Part shown: positions 18,085 through 27,796 of the stretch, in pieces | Numbering within the stretch: position 1 is the first letter of the stretch | Layout: every line of letters starts with the position of its first letter | NCBI GenBank assembly: GCA_009917545.1 | Contig: QZDW01000002.1 | Coordinates: 1-64,000 of the forward strand | Origin: a bacterium 1XD42-76 | GTDB taxonomy: Bacteria > Bacillota > Clostridia > Lachnospirales > Lachnospiraceae | Length of the DNA: 64,000 bases | Reading direction: 5' to 3' | Translations under genes and position numbers: made by a program | Notes under the pieces: model-generated | What the model saw: only the letters and a program-made list of their open reading frames with translations | Told to the model about the DNA's origin: nothing | Databases searched by the model: none

Positions 18085-18885
18085 TTAAACCACAGCCGTC
18101 GGAAAACGTACCGGCATTTTCTCGATCTCCACCCCGGCTGGAAGCTGCCCGGCAAGCCAGCCCTCCACATGATCCATGAATACATGCTCGAGGCCGTAAT
18201 GCCCTGCGTCGATGATCATCAGGCCTCTGGCGGCCGCGTCAATGCCCTCATGGTGACTGATATCCCCTGTCACCAAGGCCTGCGCTCCCGCTTTTATAGC
18301 TGCCTCAATCACACTCCCCCCGGAACCGGGACATACGGCTGCAGTTGTAACCGGCTCTTTTTTATAGAGTTCTTCCCCGTATACAAGGACGCGCGGAAGG
18401 TGAAAGGCCTCCCTGACCCGTACGGCAAGCTCAGGCCCGCAGACAGGCTCGGCAAGTTCCCCCACCTTGCCGATACCGGCGACAGCGCCATTTTCCTCCC
18501 CGGTTTCTTCCAGAGGCCGTCCCCCGGCAATACCAAGGCGGCCGGCCGCGATATCAGCCATACAGCCGGGAGCGGCGTCATAGTTTGTATGCATGGCAAA
18601 ACAGCAAATATCTGCCTGAAGCATGGACACCAGCCTCCGGCCGATGAAATCCTCGTCTGTCACCCGCTTGATTGCTTTAAAAATCAGGGGATGGTGGCTG
18701 ATAATCATATCTGCGCCGCCTTCAATGGCCCGCTTCACGGTCTCATCGTCCACATCCACTGTCAAAAGGAGCTTTCTCACCTCTTTCCGGGAACGTCCGG
18801 CCAGAAGTCCTGGATTATCCCACCCGCAGGCGAGACAGGCCGGCGCCAGTCTGTCAAGCAGTTCCATGATATCACAGCATTTCAT
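18085..18885 (-). CDS. Nif3-like dinuclear metal-binding protein (DUF34)
   Basis: 266 aa. MKCCDIMELLDRLAPACLACGWDNPGLLAG is the N-terminal family signature (only part is needed: the WDNPGLL box), followed by DMIISHHPLIFKA with the metal-ligand His pair, and GDISHHEGIDAA and DAGHYGLE near the C-terminus supplying the other metal ligands. Many Firmicutes carry a PII-like insertion giving 370 aa; this is the short form. Proposed GTP cyclohydrolase or metal-handling roles are unsettled. It overlaps trmK by 14 bp, the standard Firmicutes arrangement after rpoD. Confidence 0.9.
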   Translation of the reverse strand: MKCCDIMELLDRLAPACLACGWDNPGLLAGRSRKEVRKLLLTVDVDDETVKRAIEGGADMIISHHPLIFKAIKRVTDEDFIGRRLVSMLQADICCFAMHTNYDAAPGCMADIAAGRLGIAGGRPLEETGEENGAVAGIGKVGELAEPVCGPELAVRVREAFHLPRVLVYGEELYKKEPVTTAAVCPGSGGSVIEAAIKAGAQALVTGDISHHEGIDAAARGLMIIDAGHYGLEHVFMDHVEGWLAGQLPAGVEIEKMPVRFPTAVV

Positions 18886-19714
18886 CCTCTACCTCCTGAT
18901 TATAACAAAGCATTTTTTCCACAGCCGCAAGCCGCTCCACTGCCCGCCTGGAACTCTGCGCCTGCCGCTCAAGCGTTTCCTTCAGGCGGGTAAGAGTCCC
19001 TCTCTCCTCTCTCAGATACGCCAGAAGAACGGGATCTTTTGCCTCGATCAGATAGCGGCCATAATAAAACTCTTCCTCCCGTCGGCGCAGATTCCCGGCC
19101 TGCAGCCTGTCCGTGCCCGCATCCCGGCATCCCGCATTTATATCCGGCTCATGACCCGTACCTTCTGCATGATTCCAGATCGTCTCCGTGTCTGTACACC
19201 CTGCACCTCTGTCCGCCTCACAACCGTCATGCACCGTCCCTGCCCGTACTACAGACATCACTGTATAATATTTCCCATCCTCAGATACCATGCCTTCCTT
19301 TTCAATCGCAAAACCGTTGGCAGGAAGCCACTTCCGCACCTTATATAACTCTGACTGTGGCGACAGGATCCACTGTGTGACGGTATCCCACATATGGCGT
19401 CCCTGCTCCATGATATGTAGCAGCAGTTCTCCGCCCATCCCGGCGATCACCACTGCCCCGGCCTCACCTGCAAGAAACCCGGCAAGGCCGTCGGAGAGCC
19501 GCGTATCAATCGCATGTTCCAGGCCGGCAGAGGCAATGCTCTCTTTGGCTCTCAAAAGCGGCCCTTTCCGCACATCTGCGGCAACCGCATGCTTTGCGGT
19601 TCCCCGCCTCACAAGCTCGACCGGGACGTATGCATGATCGGTCCCGATATCCGCGGCTGTCTCCACAGGCTTTACAAAGGAGAGCACCAGCTCCAGCCTT
19701 TTTGATAATTTCAT
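18872..19714 (-). CDS. trmK: tRNA (adenine(22)-N1)-methyltransferase
   Basis: 280 aa SAM-dependent enzyme that makes m1A22 in tRNA. The N-terminal Rossmann core shows the SAM site (VETAADIGTDHAYVPVELV), VIAGMGGELLLHIME and WILSPQSELYKVRKWL, the catalytic-site LxPQ-type motif. The C-terminal half is a helical coiled region. A linker at about 170-205 (HDGCEADRGAGCTDTETIWN and after) is longer than in B. subtilis YqfN, which explains the extra length over the usual 230. Lies between rpoD and the Nif3-like gene. Confidence 0.92.
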   Translation of the reverse strand: MKLSKRLELVLSFVKPVETAADIGTDHAYVPVELVRRGTAKHAVAADVRKGPLLRAKESIASAGLEHAIDTRLSDGLAGFLAGEAGAVVIAGMGGELLLHIMEQGRHMWDTVTQWILSPQSELYKVRKWLPANGFAIEKEGMVSEDGKYYTVMSVVRAGTVHDGCEADRGAGCTDTETIWNHAEGTGHEPDINAGCRDAGTDRLQAGNLRRREEEFYYGRYLIEAKDPVLLAYLREERGTLTRLKETLERQAQSSRRAVERLAAVEKMLCYNQEVEDEML

Positions 19715-19751
19715 TGTGATTCCTCTTTGTATCTCTTTTTATCCGGAGCCT

Positions 19752-20867
19752 CTATTCGTCCAGATAGTCCTTAAGCTTCTTACTCCGGCTCGGATGCCTG
19801 AGCTTTCTTAAGGCTTTGGCCTCGATCTGGCGGATCCGCTCTCTGGTAACGTTAAACTCCCGGCCCACTTCCTCGAGTGTCCTCGGCCTGCCGTCGTCCA
19901 GCCCAAAGCGCAGTCTGAGCACCTTCTGCTCTCGGTCCGTCAGTGTCAAAAGCACCTCGATCAGCTGTTCGTGGAGCAGAGTAAAGGTTGCCGCATCCAT
20001 CGGCACTGCCACGTGCTCATCCTGGATAAAATCACCTAAGTGGCTGTCCTCTTCCTCACCGATCGGCGTCTCCAAAGACACCGGATCCTGAGAAATCTTC
20101 ATGATCTCACGCACCCGCTCCACCGGTAGCTCCATCGCTTTTGCGATCTCCTCCGCGGACGGCTCGCGGCCCAGGCTCTGTAACAGCTGCCTCTGTGTAC
20201 GTACCAGACGGTTAATCGTCTCCACCATATGCACCGGAATGCGGATTGTCCGGGCCTGATCCGCGATCGCCCGTGTGATCGCCTGACGGATCCACCAGGT
20301 CGCATAGGTGCTGAACTTATAGCCCTTTCTGTAATCGAACTTCTCCACAGCCTTAATAAGGCCCAGGTTTCCTTCCTGTATCAGATCCAGAAACTGCATC
20401 CCGCGCCCCACATAGCGCTTGGCAATGCTGACGACGAGCCTTAAGTTCGCCTCTGCCAGCATGTGCCTGGCATTCTTATCGCCGGCCTCCATTTTCTTTG
20501 CCAGCACGATCTCCTCATCCGACGACAAAAGCGGCACCTTGCCGATCTCTTTTAAATAGATCCGTACAGGATCCTCAATCCCCACTCCGTCGGCAATGGG
20601 AAGATCCAGATTTCCCACTTCCAGCTCCCCGCTCTCGATCTCCTCTTCCAGAAACAGATCCGGGTCAATATCCTCATTGGATATCCGCAGCACATCAACA
20701 TTTTTATTCTCCAGGAAGTCATAAATACGGTCCAGCTTTTCCGGCGTCAGCTCTTCACCCGAGAACATGTCAAGAATCTCCTGTTCCTCCAGGACATTTC
20801 TTTTCTTCCTTGCGAGCTCCAAGAGCCTGTCCAGTTTTTCCTCAAGGGTCAGTGTCTTTTCTTCCAT
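19752..20867 (-). CDS. rpoD: RNA polymerase primary sigma factor RpoD/SigA
   Basis: About 371 aa. Region 1.1 is short as in Firmicutes ([24 protein letters not shown]). Region 1.2 [16 protein letters not shown], region 2 ([34 protein letters not shown] with [11 protein letters not shown]; both exact housekeeping signatures), region 3, and region 4 ([20 protein letters not shown]-like [18 protein letters not shown]) are complete. The start [11 protein letters not shown] follows GGAAGGATGGGA; a TTG seven codons up is the alternative. It directly follows dnaG (tens of bp), the classic macromolecular-synthesis operon. Confidence 0.96.
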   Translation of the reverse strand: MEEKTLTLEEKLDRLLELARKKRNVLEEQEILDMFSGEELTPEKLDRIYDFLENKNVDVLRISNEDIDPDLFLEEEIESGELEVGNLDLPIADGVGIEDPVRIYLKEIGKVPLLSSDEEIVLAKKMEAGDKNARHMLAEANLRLVVSIAKRYVGRGMQFLDLIQEGNLGLIKAVEKFDYRKGYKFSTYATWWIRQAITRAIADQARTIRIPVHMVETINRLVRTQRQLLQSLGREPSAEEIAKAMELPVERVREIMKISQDPVSLETPIGEEEDSHLGDFIQDEHVAVPMDAATFTLLHEQLIEVLLTLTDREQKVLRLRFGLDDGRPRTLEEVGREFNVTRERIRQIEAKALRKLRHPSRSKKLKDYLDE

Positions 20868-20893
20868 ATATCCCATCCTTCCCGGCAATCCAG

Positions 20894-22657
20894 TTAATCC
20901 AATGTGAGTTTTAAATTTGCAAGCTCCGACTGCTGCCTCATGATTCTCTGCAATTCGGCGATATCCGACGCACTTTGGCTCTGCATCTCCAGACTGTTGC
21001 GCTTAATACGCTTTACGGTCTCCGAAAATGCCTTTTTCTGCTCCTCACTGTTCAGAGAATCACCCAAACCTGCATGAAAGAGCGCTGCCACCTCCCTGTA
21101 TTGTTCCTCGCCCTCGATAAAACGATTCAGAATCTGGGCGGGATTCGTATTTCCTTTTTTATGCTCCTCGAAAACGAGCCGTGCCACCTCGCGGTACAGA
21201 TCATCCACAAAGTCTTTCGGCCCGATCACCCCGTCGATCTTTTCAAACAGCTCCGGCTTCTCGATCAGCCATGTCAGCAGAAGCCGCTGTGACTTTTTAA
21301 TGCCGTCGTCCTTGTCCTTTTTCTGCCTTGGTCTGGCATTCTCATATGCGGGCGGCTGTTTTCCTGCCCCCGGGCGGCTTCCCAGCGAATTGACCAGCCG
21401 CTTGAGATCCTCGGCCGGTATCATATACTCCCTGGCCACGGCTTCCGTATAATTGTCGCGTTCCAGCTTTTCCGGAAATTCCAGAAGCTTTGCGGCCGCC
21501 TCCCGGTAAAATGCTGTCTTGGACTCCGGATCCTGCATGCTGTAATGACTGCGGATCACGGAAATCTCAAACAGAAAACCATTCTGCGCCTCGTCGATGC
21601 GCTTCTGGAACTCCTCCTTTCCCAGATTTTTAATAAATTCGTCGGGATCCTTATATGGCTTCATACAAAGCACCCGAACCGAGATTCCCGCCTCTTTTAA
21701 AATAGGAATCGCCCGCAGAGCCGCCTTGACCCCGGCGCTGTCGCTGTCATATGTCAGCACCACACTGTCTGTATACCGCTTAAGAAGCAGCGCATGCCTG
21801 GAGGTCAGCGCTGTCCCAAGGGAAGCCACGGCATTCGTAAACCCTGCCTGATGCATGGCGATCACATCCATATAACCCTCACAGACGAGAATACAGTTCG
21901 CCCTTGACGTCCTTGCAAAATTAAGGCCGTAGAGATTCCGTCCCTTATCAAACAGCTTCGTCTCCGGAGAATTCAGATATTTCGGCTCGCCGTCGCCCAT
22001 GACGCGGCCGCCGAAGCCAATGACACGGTTATTCACATCCAGGATGGGAAACATTACCCGATTCCAGAATTTATCGCGCGCCCCGCGTTCCTCGATGAAA
22101 AACAGGCCGGTCTCCTTTAAAAGCTCGTCCGCATACCCCTTTGATTTCATGTAACGGTAGAGATCGTCCGGGGTCTTATTGGCATATCCAAGCCCGAAAT
22201 GACGGACCGTGGCGTCGCTTAAGGCCCGTTTCATAAAATAATCATAGCCAATCCTGCCCTGCGGCTGCTTTAACTGATAATAAAAATAATTGGCAGCCAG
22301 ACGGTTGATCTCAAGAAGTGTATTTTTGAGATCCGCCCGCTCCCTGTCCTCTTTGGAATACTCTGCCTCCGGAAGCGCAATCCCTGCGCGTTCTGCCAGA
22401 AGCTTTAATGCTTCCACAAAGGAATAATTTTCATATTCCATAATGAAAGTAATCACATTTCCCCCGGCCCCGCAGCCGAAGCAGTAATACATCTGCTTTC
22501 CTGGTGAAACGGAAAAGGAAGGCGATTTCTCATTGTGGAACGGACACAGGCCGAAATAGTTCGCGCCCTTTTTTTTCAAATTCACATATTGGGAAATCAC
22601 ATCCACGATATCATTTCCCGTCCGCACCTCTTCAATCACTTCTTCCGGGTAAAACAT
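20894..22657 (-). CDS. dnaG: DNA primase
   Basis: 587 aa. N-terminal CHC2 zinc finger (Cys38, His41, Cys59, Cys62 in [12 protein letters not shown] and YYCFGCG), catalytic core with the RNA polymerase motif ([19 protein letters not shown]), TOPRIM domain ([26 protein letters not shown]), and a helical DnaB-interaction C-terminus (about 440-587). Synthesises RNA primers for lagging-strand replication. Sits between dgt and rpoD on the minus strand. Nothing unusual seen. Confidence 0.96.
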   Translation of the reverse strand: MFYPEEVIEEVRTGNDIVDVISQYVNLKKKGANYFGLCPFHNEKSPSFSVSPGKQMYYCFGCGAGGNVITFIMEYENYSFVEALKLLAERAGIALPEAEYSKEDRERADLKNTLLEINRLAANYFYYQLKQPQGRIGYDYFMKRALSDATVRHFGLGYANKTPDDLYRYMKSKGYADELLKETGLFFIEERGARDKFWNRVMFPILDVNNRVIGFGGRVMGDGEPKYLNSPETKLFDKGRNLYGLNFARTSRANCILVCEGYMDVIAMHQAGFTNAVASLGTALTSRHALLLKRYTDSVVLTYDSDSAGVKAALRAIPILKEAGISVRVLCMKPYKDPDEFIKNLGKEEFQKRIDEAQNGFLFEISVIRSHYSMQDPESKTAFYREAAAKLLEFPEKLERDNYTEAVAREYMIPAEDLKRLVNSLGSRPGAGKQPPAYENARPRQKKDKDDGIKKSQRLLLTWLIEKPELFEKIDGVIGPKDFVDDLYREVARLVFEEHKKGNTNPAQILNRFIEGEEQYREVAALFHAGLGDSLNSEEQKKAFSETVKRIKRNSLEMQSQSASDIAELQRIMRQQSELANLKLTLD

Positions 22658-22757
22658 CTACGTCCTCCCAACTGTGCCTTCTATTCGGATCCTGCCTGCC
22701 GGCTCCCAGTGAACCAAAACAGCCGTCTTATCCCTGCAGGGTTCCCCCGCCACGCAC

Positions 22758-23832
22758 TCAGACCTTCCATGCCTTCGGCAGAAATAATTCCTCAAACTGG
22801 TCGATCGCATAACGGTCGCTCATGCCTGCGATATAGTCGCAGACCACCCTCTCCTTTTTCTCCTGCCGGTGTTCCATCATGACAAGGTATTCCTCCGGCA
22901 GGCTGTCCGTATGTTTCATATAATACTCATAAAGCCTCAATATCAGCTGCTGGGCCCTGCCCTCCTCGCCCTTGGCTGCCGGATTACAGTAAACGTTGTC
23001 AAACATCCACTGTCGCAGACCCTTCATCGCCTGTTCCACATCGGCAGACATGACGATCTGCGGCCGGTTCAGGCTGTTTCCAATAATGTCATGAATCATG
23101 ATATTCAGACGCTCCTTGACAGAATTCCCCAGAATATCGGAAAACTCCGCCGGAATATCCCGCTCAGAGATGATCCTTCCGCGGATTGCGTCGTCGATAT
23201 CATGATTAATATATGCAATTTTGTCGGAAAGCCGCACGATATTTCCTTCCAGTGTCGCCGGACTGCCGGCTGTCCTGTGATTCAGGATACCGTCGCGCAC
23301 CTCCTTTGTCAGGTTCAGGCCCTTCCCTTTCTTTTCCAGCACCTCGACAATCCGCACACTCTGCCGGTAATGGGAAAAACCGTCCGGGCAGATTTCATTT
23401 AATATGTATTCCCCGGAATGCCCAAACGGGGTATGTCCCAGATCATGGCCCAGGGCAATCGCTTCCGTCAGGCTCTCATTCATTTTAAGCGCCCCGGCGA
23501 TCGTCCTCGCAATCTGGGCCACCTCCAGAGTATGCGTAAGGCGGGTCCGGTAATGGTCGCCCTCCGGCGCTAAAAATACCTGTGTCTTATCCTTCAGACG
23601 GCGGAAGGCGGGTCCGGTAATGGTCGCCCTCCGGCGCTAAAAATACCTGTGTCTTATCCTTCAGACGGCGGAAGGCCTTGCTGTGAAGAATGCGGTCCCT
23701 GTCCCTCTGATAGGCAGGCCTGATATCACACGGCTCCTCCCACGTATCACGCCCAAGTGTGCTGCTGCTCAATGCCGCATAGGGGTTTAAATATTCGCGT
23801 TCCCACTGTTCCGTTGCTTTTCTGATATTCAG
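22758..23832 (-). pseudogene. dgt: dGTP triphosphohydrolase (Dgt), frameshifted by a 67-bp tandem duplication
   Basis: HD-superfamily dNTPase that releases tripolyphosphate from dGTP. The N-terminal piece ([49 protein letters not shown]) and the C-terminal piece (TIAGALKMNESLTEAIALGHDLGHTPFGH onward, motif GHDLGH) lie in different frames, separated by a perfect duplication at 23538-23671. Removing one 67-bp unit leaves 1008 bp, exactly 335 codons plus stop, a normal Dgt length. The only start in the right frame is CTG at 23832-23830, eight bases after GGAGG, which is unusual. The first piece would stop shortly after LPPSEG. Whether the allele is fixed, reversible or a sequencing artefact cannot be told here. 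Confidence 0.85.
23538..23671. repeat. 67-bp tandem duplication inside dgt
   Basis: Two identical units, 23538-23604 and 23605-23671, each starting AAGGCGGGTCC and ending CAGACGGCGG. Five more matching bases (AAGGC) follow, a micro-homology typical of slippage or unequal recombination. 67 is not a multiple of three, so the reading frame is broken. Confidence 0.97.
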
Positions 23833-23875
23833 ACAGACCGCCTCCTTTTGCGCTCCATAGATCTGCGATATTACC

Positions 23876-23884
23876 AGTATATCA
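23876..23884 (-). promoter_or_regulatory. extended -10 promoter upstream of dgt-dnaG-rpoD
   Basis: Minus-strand TGATATACT (TG, one base, TATACT) about 44 bp before the dgt start. No clear -35 box. A candidate promoter for the dgt-dnaG-rpoD-trmK run. Between it and 24060 no other feature is seen. Confidence 0.45.
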
Positions 23885-24063
23885 CAAACCCTGTCATTTT
23901 AGAACCATAATTTATGATTCTTTTGAGAAAAAACTGCAAATTTTCAGAAACAATTTCATAAAATTTTTATTAATTGCCATTTTCGACGGAATTCGCCTTT
24001 TTATTCCAGCCTCTGCTTCCGACTGGTGTCGTTATCAGTCAAATACTCCTTCCCATGATGCAG

Positions 24064-24106
24064 AACAGGCAGGCCGGGCTTCTTTAAAAAGCACTGCCTG
24101 CCTGTT
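24064..24106. terminator. stem-loop between MFS gene and dgt promoter
   Basis: Arms AACAGGCAGG (24064-24073) and CCTGCCTGTT (24097-24106) with a 23-base loop. The better T-tract is on the plus strand (TTTCTTT), yet the position suits the end of the minus-strand MFS gene. Direction uncertain. Confidence 0.45.
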
Positions 24107-24144
24107 TCTTTCCCATGCCATTCACACTGGAATTTACAGTTACT

Positions 24145-25341
24145 TTATGAATTCTTCCTGCCTCCCTTATAATTCATATACAGAAACGCCGCCAGGACTC
24201 CCAGCCCGTAAATCACGCAGGTACACACAAAGGGAAGTTTTACATGAACCGAATATACGAATCCTGCTGTCAGGGAGCCGACGATGCAGCCCAGGGAATA
24301 TGTGGCATTGAAAAAGCCCATCACAAGATTCTTCTGTTCCGCCGTTGCTTTGCCTGCAATCATATTCTGTAAGACCGGCACGCTGACAGAGTATCCGGCA
24401 TATACGAGAACACTGAACAGTACAAAGATACCGACGGAAAAGGGCAGAGCCGTCCCAAAGGCTGCCAGGGAGCAGACCGTAATCAGGAGCGTCAGAGAAC
24501 GCTTTACCTTGGTCTTATTGATAATCCACACACAGAGCGTCATATTGGAGACAAAGGATACAAACCCCACGCCGGCCTTGATGATTCCGTTGTAGGAAGA
24601 GGTCAGGCCGAGGACATCCTTCAGATAATAATTAAACGCCTGGTCAAAGGCAGTATTTCCAAAATTAATCAGAATATTGATGGCAAACAGCATGGCAAAG
24701 GCCGCGCTCATAAACTGGCGGCTGTCCAGAAAAGCCTGGAACGGATTTGCTTCCTTTATCAGAGTCCCTGTGGAAAGCTCCTTAAGGCCCTTTCCATCCG
24801 GCTCACAGAGGAAGAAAAAGATCACGGCTGTCGCCATCAGGAGAAAGGCCTGCGACAAAAATGCAAGCTGTACTGAAATCTCACCCAAAAGCCCGCCGAT
24901 CAGATACCCGAATGCGCTTGCCACACTGCGGATGGTCGCACTGTAGGTCAGGTATTTTCCCTGATCCTCCGGCCGCGAGACATTGACGATATAGGTGAGG
25001 AAGCTCACCATAAGGCCGCCCAGAAACATCCCTGACAGCATCCTCGCCAGGATGATCTGAAGCTCTGTCGTCGCATAGCAAAAGCAGAGCTGGCCGATTC
25101 CGTATCCGAAGCCACAGATCAGAATCGAGGTACGCGAAGAGATATAGATGTTGATCTTGCCCCAGAACGGGGACGCTAGGAAATTAGTAAGCATGGTAGC
25201 GGCTAACGCCACCCCGAACATGTAATCGTGCAGGTTCAGATCATGAATAATCGTCGGTGTCACCGGGTGGGCAAAATTCGCCGCCAGAAAAAAGATCACC
25301 ATCACAAAAAAGTATAACGCAAAGCGTGTTTTGTACTTCAT
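24145..25341 (-). CDS. MFS transporter
   Basis: 398 aa with about twelve hydrophobic helices in two six-helix halves. N-terminal helix 1 (FALYFFVMVIFFLAANFAHP), the loop-2 motif region (ASPFWGKINIYISSRTSILICG) and the C-terminal half (TSSYNGIIKAGVGFVSF...) are of the drug or metabolite H+-antiporter kind. Substrate unknown. It starts 4 bp after the stop of the GNAT-cytidine deaminase fusion gene, so both are probably co-transcribed. Confidence 0.85.
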   Translation of the reverse strand: MKYKTRFALYFFVMVIFFLAANFAHPVTPTIIHDLNLHDYMFGVALAATMLTNFLASPFWGKINIYISSRTSILICGFGYGIGQLCFCYATTELQIILARMLSGMFLGGLMVSFLTYIVNVSRPEDQGKYLTYSATIRSVASAFGYLIGGLLGEISVQLAFLSQAFLLMATAVIFFFLCEPDGKGLKELSTGTLIKEANPFQAFLDSRQFMSAAFAMLFAINILINFGNTAFDQAFNYYLKDVLGLTSSYNGIIKAGVGFVSFVSNMTLCVWIINKTKVKRSLTLLITVCSLAAFGTALPFSVGIFVLFSVLVYAGYSVSVPVLQNMIAGKATAEQKNLVMGFFNATYSLGCIVGSLTAGFVYSVHVKLPFVCTCVIYGLGVLAAFLYMNYKGGRKNS

Positions 25342-25345
25342 CTTA

Positions 25346-26314
25346 TCAATATCCTCCCTCTCCCTGAATCCACCATTCGGGAGTCAGCTCTCCCAGCGTA
25401 ACGATTCTTTTCCTCTCATAGTCCAGCATTACTTCGATCTCTCTGTAATGCTTTGGCATAAGCTGTACCATCAGCTCCCGGCAGGCGCCGCAGGGCGCTC
25501 CCGTCTGTCCGTCCGGCATAATGGCCAGAATCTTTTCGATCTCTTGCTCGCCGCTCGTCAGCATATGGAAGATGGCATTCCGTTCCGCGCAGATCCCCAG
25601 TGTCGAACAGGTGTCCACACATACACCGGTATACACATGTCCGGACTTTGTCAGCAGCGCGGCTGCAACGCCTCCCGCCTCAACATACGAAGAGACGCGT
25701 CTGCTGCCCTGAACTGCAAGCGCGGCCTCATACAGCCTGTCCCATATGGCGCCGGGATGTTGTTTCCTCCGGTACTCGTCCTTTAGAATCGAATACCAGC
25801 ATTCATCACATACGCCCTGATTATTCACGCCTCCGGCCCGCCACGTACCTTCATATGTCATACCGCACTTTTGCATAACTCTGCCGGAGCCGGGATTTCT
25901 CGGATCATGACAGGCATTGACACAGTTGGCTCCCACTTCATCAAAAAAGAACTTCATGACCCCCTGCAATGCCTCTGTCGTGATCCCCTGTCCCCAGAAA
26001 CGGCGGCCGATGCAGTAGCCAATGGTCGCAGAATCCGTCCTGTCGTCTATTTTGGCACTGATGCTGCCAATCGGCTCAGCAAGCTCCTTTGGCACAATCG
26101 CCCACTGATATTTGCGCAGATCTTTGTTTTCTTCGGCCCAGAGCGCCGTAATCTTTCTGGCGTCCTCCATGCCCGTATACGCCGGCCATGTCAGATACTT
26201 TGTCACTTCCGGATCCGAGGCCCAGTTGTAAAACATGGGCTCTGCATCCTCTGATGTAAAGGGCCTCAAAAAAAGCCGCTCTGTCTCAAGCGTCTTTGTC
26301 CCTTTATGGTTCAT
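25346..26314 (-). CDS. GNAT acetyltransferase-cytidine deaminase fusion
   Basis: About 322 aa made of two enzymes. Residues about 1-180 are a RimJ/RimL-like GNAT N-acetyltransferase (LETERLFLRPFTSEDAEPMF, GYCIGRRFWGQGITTEAL for acetyl-CoA binding, MQKCGMTYEGTWR). Residues about 190-322 are a cytidine-deaminase-fold zinc enzyme with CAERNAIFHM (zinc Cys and catalytic Glu) and PCGACRELM (two zinc Cys). The second half also resembles blasticidin-S deaminases. The ATG at 26314 is preferred, with GGGAG just upstream; an ATG twelve codons earlier overlaps the stop of the neighbouring gene. Co-transcribed with an MFS transporter, which might point to drug or nucleoside detoxification (inference). 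Confidence 0.85.
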   Translation of the reverse strand: MNHKGTKTLETERLFLRPFTSEDAEPMFYNWASDPEVTKYLTWPAYTGMEDARKITALWAEENKDLRKYQWAIVPKELAEPIGSISAKIDDRTDSATIGYCIGRRFWGQGITTEALQGVMKFFFDEVGANCVNACHDPRNPGSGRVMQKCGMTYEGTWRAGGVNNQGVCDECWYSILKDEYRRKQHPGAIWDRLYEAALAVQGSRRVSSYVEAGGVAAALLTKSGHVYTGVCVDTCSTLGICAERNAIFHMLTSGEQEIEKILAIMPDGQTGAPCGACRELMVQLMPKHYREIEVMLDYERKRIVTLGELTPEWWIQGEGGY

Positions 26315-26342
26315 ATTTCTCCCATCCCCTCTCTTTGCATCT

Positions 26343-27743
26343 TCATACATTTAGCGCCCGACTTTTTACAGTATGTGCAAAAAGCGGGCGCATCCGATCT
26401 CTTTTAACCATTATTATTTTATACACGGGAACCGGAAAAGTCAAGCGTTCTTCCTTTTCGTCCTGCTTTGCTTTTTGGTTATGGAGCTCTTCTATGATCT
26501 GATTGTAGGCCTTTTTATTCAGGCGGTAGAAGTAAAGAACCACAGCCGTTACGATCCATAATACCCCGGGAACGGTCGTAAAGGAATGCCGGATCACCGC
26601 CAGCACGGCCGGATTCTGCCCCACATTCGCCGTATATCCAAACATACCCAGAACGCCTGCCAGTACGGAGGTTCCGATTGCCATCCCCACCTTATTGCCT
26701 AATGAGATGAACGCGTACTGGAAACCGTCATTGCGGAGCCCCGTTTTCCACTCCCCGTACTCCACACAGTCCGGAACAATCGCATAGATCGCTGTATTGA
26801 ATCCGGAAAAGAAGAACTGGGACAAACACGAAAACAGATAGAACGGCGCCGGTGACTCTGAAGCCGTAAAAAAGCACATACAAAACATGCTGACTCCTGT
26901 CAAAAATGCAAAGATGGAGGCCGAACGCCCTTTATTATTTGTCAGCCTGAACACAAACGGGAAACAGGCTGCACCAATGACAGAGGGAATGATGATAAAC
27001 AGAGAGTATGTACTGAACAGCGCTTTATTTCCCTCCACATATGTAAAATAGTACAGGGCGTCCGCATTTCTGCCATACAGTGTAATCCCGAACAGAAACT
27101 GGCCTGCCACTGCGATCATATACGGTCTGTTACGGGCGACCGAGGACAGCTGCACTTTCAGAGAAATCCTCTGCCGCTCCGGTACTGCCACCACTTCTTT
27201 TGTCTTGGCAAAGCAGAAGATATGACAGGCAGCAAAGATACAGCCGTATAGAATGGCGATCAGGAGATACCCCCTCCTGTCGTTCCCTCCGCCGAGCGCG
27301 GTAATTAACGGAACTGTCACGATATTGATAACACCGATGGCAATCATCGCACTGACCGAGCGGAAGGTGTTGATTTTAGCGCGCTCCTCGATATTCTGCG
27401 TCATCGCTCCGCATAAGGTTCCATAGGGAATATTCACACACGTATATCCCAGTACCAGAATACAGTATGTGACCGCCATATAAATGATCTTGAGCATGGG
27501 CGGCCAGTCCGGATGGGCCCAGAAGGTCAGGACCAGGATCAGGGCAGTAAGCGGCGCGCCAATGAGCAGCCAGGGGCGGTATCTGCCCCATCTGCTATGC
27601 GTTTTATCACTCAGGCTGCCGATCACCGGGTCATTGACGGCATCCCAGAACCGGGAAAATAGCATTAATCCCGCCACAGCCCCCATGCCGTAAGCAAGCT
27701 TGCTGATAAACGGCACTTTAATGTTGGTAGCATTCTGTTCCAT
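26343..27743 (-). CDS. GPH-family sugar:cation symporter lacking transmembrane helix 1
   Basis: 466 aa protein of the MelB/XynB (glycoside-pentoside-hexuronide) symporter family: FSRFWDAVNDPVIGSLSDKT and SRWGRYRPWLLIGAP are its signatures. In normal members about 30 residues carrying helix 1 and its cation-site residues lie between KLAYGMGAV and LMLFSRFWDAVND; here these motifs are joined directly after residue 23, an in-frame internal deletion. The last 20 residues read through a terminator-like hairpin (26347-26386), so the C-terminus also looks altered. GGGGGA precedes the chosen ATG. It follows a collapsed zinc dehydrogenase gene; both were probably one sugar or polyol operon. Probably non-functional. 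Confidence 0.8.
   Translation of the reverse strand: MEQNATNIKVPFISKLAYGMGAVAGLMLFSRFWDAVNDPVIGSLSDKTHSRWGRYRPWLLIGAPLTALILVLTFWAHPDWPPMLKIIYMAVTYCILVLGYTCVNIPYGTLCGAMTQNIEERAKINTFRSVSAMIAIGVINIVTVPLITALGGGNDRRGYLLIAILYGCIFAACHIFCFAKTKEVVAVPERQRISLKVQLSSVARNRPYMIAVAGQFLFGITLYGRNADALYYFTYVEGNKALFSTYSLFIIIPSVIGAACFPFVFRLTNNKGRSASIFAFLTGVSMFCMCFFTASESPAPFYLFSCLSQFFFSGFNTAIYAIVPDCVEYGEWKTGLRNDGFQYAFISLGNKVGMAIGTSVLAGVLGMFGYTANVGQNPAVLAVIRHSFTTVPGVLWIVTAVVLYFYRLNKKAYNQIIEELHNQKAKQDEKEERLTFPVPVYKIIMVKRDRMRPLFAHTVKSRALNV
26347..26386 (-). terminator. hairpin overlapping the 3' end of the GPH symporter gene
   Basis: GCGCCCG and CTTTTT on one arm pair with AAAAAG and CGGGCGC on the other across an 11-base loop. 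The symporter frame runs through it. Probably a former terminator; no T-tract follows on the minus strand. Confidence 0.45.
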
Positions 27744-27796
27744 AAAAATCCCCCATAATCTGACCGAGCCGGATGCGGCCCTCTTTCTATTTTCAT

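Noticed and set aside
19039-19637. Long plus-strand frames opposite trmK
   Set aside because: Pro/Ser/His-rich antisense reading of a conserved minus-strand gene.
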